From contig JADZBR010000357.1 of NCBI GenBank assembly GCA_020852035.1, positions 1-6,946 on the forward strand: DNA of 6,946 bases, written 5' to 3'. The position numbers were made by a program, and so were the translations under genes. A model generated the notes under the pieces. That model was given only the letters and a program-made list of their open reading frames with translations. It had not been told where the DNA came from and searched no databases. This stretch comes from Caulobacteraceae bacterium. GTDB taxonomy: Bacteria > Pseudomonadota > Alphaproteobacteria > Caulobacterales > Caulobacteraceae. Positions 5,662-6,946 of this stretch are shown here, in pieces (position 1 is the stretch's first letter; each line of letters begins with the position of its first letter).

Positions 5662-5697
5662 GTAGTAGCTCTGGAAGGCTTTGGCGCGGCCGATCAT
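5650..5697 (-). CDS. Possible 15-residue leader peptide upstream of tyrS (Tyr-Tyr)
   Basis: A short minus-strand frame, ATG at 5697 to TAG at 5650, reading MIGRAKAFQSYYRLP. Two consecutive tyrosine codons (TAC TAC) lie four codons before the stop, about 100 bases upstream of the start of the tyrosyl-tRNA synthetase gene. Leader peptides rich in the cognate amino acid control some biosynthetic and synthetase operons, for example pheM upstream of pheST in E. coli. Against a real gene: I see no good Shine-Dalgarno sequence before the ATG, and a frame this short arises easily by chance. The Arg/Lys content is ordinary for GC-rich DNA. It is listed because of its position and content only. Confidence 0.22.
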   Translation of the reverse strand: MIGRAKAFQSYYRLP

Positions 5698-5704
5698 GCG
5701 GCGC

Positions 5705-5734
5705 TGGATAAGGGCGCTGCGGCGTGGCAGTCAA
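5705..5734 (-). promoter_or_regulatory. Weak candidate tyrS promoter
   Basis: On the minus strand TTGACT (5734-5729) followed after 18 bases by TATCCA (5710-5705) is the best -35/-10-like pair I found upstream of tyrS. The -35 part is good and the -10 part poor. Transcription would begin just upstream of, or within the first bases of, the small Tyr-Tyr frame and give a leader of about 150 bases. It lies against the anmK start on the opposite strand. Low confidence. Confidence 0.22.
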
Positions 5735-5739
5735 GGTCT

Positions 5740-6846
5740 ATGCGCGTACTAGGTTTTATGACCGGAACCTCCCTCGACGCCGTCGACATGGCGATCCTGG
5801 AGACCGACGGCGAGACGATCGAGGCGTTCGGGCCGGCCGGAGAGCGCAAGCTTTCCGATCCCACCCGACAGGTGGTGCTGCGCGCCACCCAGGCCGCCAA
5901 GGCCCTGCCGCGCGACGTCGCCGACCCGGAGGTGTTCGGCGAGGCGGCGGCCCTGATCGCCCAGGAGCATTTCGACGCCGCCGACGCCTTCCTGGCCGCC
6001 AACAAGCTGGCCTGGAGCGACATCGACCTGATCGGCATGCACGGCCAGACGGTGTTCCATGAGCGCCCGAAGGACGGCGTGGTCGGCCGCACCATCCAGC
6101 TCGGCGACGCCCACTGGCTGGCCGGGCGCACCGGCGTGCCGGTGGTCTACGACTTCCGCACCGCCGACGTGGCCGCGGGCGGGGAGGGGGCGCCGCTGGT
6201 TCCCGTCTACCACCGCGCCCTGGCCGAACGCTCGGGCCTGGCGCCGCCGCTGGCGATCCTTAACCTCGGCGGGGTGGCCAACATCACCCTGCTCTTCGAG
6301 GGCGGCGAGATGCTGGCCTTCGACACCGGCCCGGCCAACGGCATGGTCGACCTCCTGGTCCAGAAGCGCGGCGCCGGCCGCTATGACGCCGGCGGCCGCT
6401 ACGCCAGCGTCGGCCGGGTCGACGAGGGCGTGCTGAAGGCCCTGTTGTCGCATCCCTTCTTCGAGGCCAGGCCGCCCAAGTCGCTCGACCGCTTCGATTT
6501 CCCGCTCGATCCGGTCGAGCCGCTGCACCTGGAGGACGCGGCCGCCACCCTGGTGGCCTTCACCGCCGAGGGCGTGAAGCGCGCCTTCGACTACGCCCCC
6601 GAGCCGCCTCGTGAGGTGATCGCCTGCGGCGGCGGACGCCATAACCCCGAGATCATGAAGGCCCTGCGCGCGCGACTGCCTTGTCCGGTGCGCACCGCCG
6701 AGGATGTGGGGTGGCGCGGCGACGCGATCGAGGCGGAAGCCTTCGCCTACCTCGCCGCCCGCGCCTGGAACGGTCTGCCGATCACCTTCCCGACGACCAC
6801 CGCCGCCCCGCGCCCGATGACCGGGGGGCGGATCGCCCGCCCCTAA
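5740..6846 (+). CDS. anmK: Anhydro-N-acetylmuramic acid kinase
   Basis: A 368-residue sugar kinase of the ASKHA fold. AnmK uses ATP and water to open 1,6-anhydro-MurNAc and phosphorylate it to MurNAc-6-phosphate, a cytoplasmic step of peptidoglycan recycling. The N-terminal phosphate-binding motif is MTGTSLDAVD (residues 7-16). Other family marks are HGQT (101-104), DFR (138-140), NLGGVANIT (175-183), FDTGPAN (194-200), CGGGRHN (296-302) and the C-terminal FPTTTAAPRP (350-359). Asp195 in FDTGPAN is the likely catalytic base, by comparison with E. coli AnmK. Compared with the usual MSGTSLDGVD and FDTGPGN there are conservative changes (Ser to Thr, Gly to Ala). The start at 5740 places the first motif at the expected distance from the N-terminus; AAGG at 5733-5736 is only 3 bases away, so initiation may be weak. 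It is divergent from tyrS and followed by tRNA-Pro. Confidence 0.95.
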   Translation: MRVLGFMTGTSLDAVDMAILETDGETIEAFGPAGERKLSDPTRQVVLRATQAAKALPRDVADPEVFGEAAALIAQEHFDAADAFLAANKLAWSDIDLIGMHGQTVFHERPKDGVVGRTIQLGDAHWLAGRTGVPVVYDFRTADVAAGGEGAPLVPVYHRALAERSGLAPPLAILNLGGVANITLLFEGGEMLAFDTGPANGMVDLLVQKRGAGRYDAGGRYASVGRVDEGVLKALLSHPFFEARPPKSLDRFDFPLDPVEPLHLEDAAATLVAFTAEGVKRAFDYAPEPPREVIACGGGRHNPEIMKALRARLPCPVRTAEDVGWRGDAIEAEAFAYLAARAWNGLPITFPTTTAAPRPMTGGRIARP

Positions 6847-6858
6847 GCCGCATTGGAT

Positions 6859-6882
6859 TTGGCGGCGGCGCATGGCAATACC
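6859..6882 (+). promoter_or_regulatory. Possible promoter for tRNA-Pro
   Basis: TTGGCGG, 9 bases, then GCAATACC resembles the Caulobacter housekeeping consensus TTGACGS-N10-14-GCTANAWC, with one mismatch in the -35 part and two in the -10 part; the spacer is one base short. The placement would start transcription roughly 10-15 bases before the tRNA 5' end at 6902, which suits a tRNA gene. The match is by eye only. Confidence 0.32.
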
Positions 6883-6901
6883 GCGCTTCGCCGGCGCTTC
6901 T

Positions 6902-6946
6902 CGGGGCGTAGCGCAGCCTGGTAGCGCATCTGCTTTGGGAGCAGAG
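6902..6946 (+). tRNA. tRNA-Pro (anticodon TGG), truncated by window end
   Basis: The first 45 bases of a tRNA gene. The 5' acceptor strand is CGGGGCG (6902-6908). The D arm has the stem GCGC/GCGC (6911-6914 and 6924-6927) with AGCCTGGTA in the loop. The anticodon stem is TCTGC/GCAGA (6929-6933 and 6941-6945) around the loop TTTGGGA, giving anticodon TGG at 6936-6938 followed by G37, as in proline tRNAs. The variable loop, T arm and 3' acceptor strand lie beyond the window. UGG is the proline anticodon that can read all CCN codons when U34 is suitably modified. Confidence 0.93.

Noticed and set aside
4593..5711. Long open frame (372 codons) on the plus strand opposite tyrS
   Set aside because: Shadow of a clear TyrRS; it has no family resemblance and runs through the tyrS leader.
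5749..6873. Long open frame (374 codons) on the minus strand opposite anmK
   Set aside because: Antisense shadow; the AnmK reading has all family motifs, while this one shows only Gly/Arg/Gln-rich sequence.

Overview
The window is high-GC and densely coded, and most likely comes from a Caulobacterales-type alphaproteobacterium (Caulobacter or Phenylobacterium relatives). The grounds are the pairing of an M23 endopeptidase gene with a bactofilin gene that begins MFNK (like BacA beginning MFSK), a Bcp peroxiredoxin with only one Cys, and the intergenic repeat families. The genus is inferred from protein character and gene order; no search was run.

Layout: two plus-strand genes come first, a DUF1330-family protein (112-402) and an alpha/beta-hydrolase of the epoxide hydrolase type (512-1477). 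Four minus-strand genes converge on them. Read in transcription order these are tyrS (tyrosyl-tRNA synthetase, 5546-4272), a Bcp-type peroxiredoxin (4128-3661), an M23 peptidase (3270-2107) and a bactofilin (2132-1608). The last two overlap by 26 bases. anmK (anhydro-MurNAc kinase, 5740-6846) runs divergently from tyrS. The window ends inside a tRNA-Pro(UGG) gene that starts at 6902.

Non-coding structure: two 106-bp copies of an imperfect inverted-repeat element (1493-1598 and 3516-3621), in the same orientation, bracket the M23-bactofilin pair. A different hairpin-rich repeat fills the tyrS-bcp gap and supplies the last codons and stop of tyrS. The 193-bp tyrS-anmK gap holds, on the tyrS strand, a 15-codon ORF with adjacent Tyr codons, a hairpin over its stop, and a hairpin that buries the tyrS ribosome-binding site. 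This is a candidate tyrosine-responsive leader and the most novel-looking signal here. The 390-bp gap upstream of the M23 gene has a weak promoter match and a perfect 11-bp hairpin.

How the genes relate: the M23 enzyme and the bactofilin very probably work together in localised peptidoglycan remodelling, and AnmK recycles peptidoglycan sugars. tyrS, bcp and the tRNA are housekeeping. The hydrolase and DUF1330 protein look like accessory metabolism. No defence system, prophage, transposase or CRISPR array is visible.
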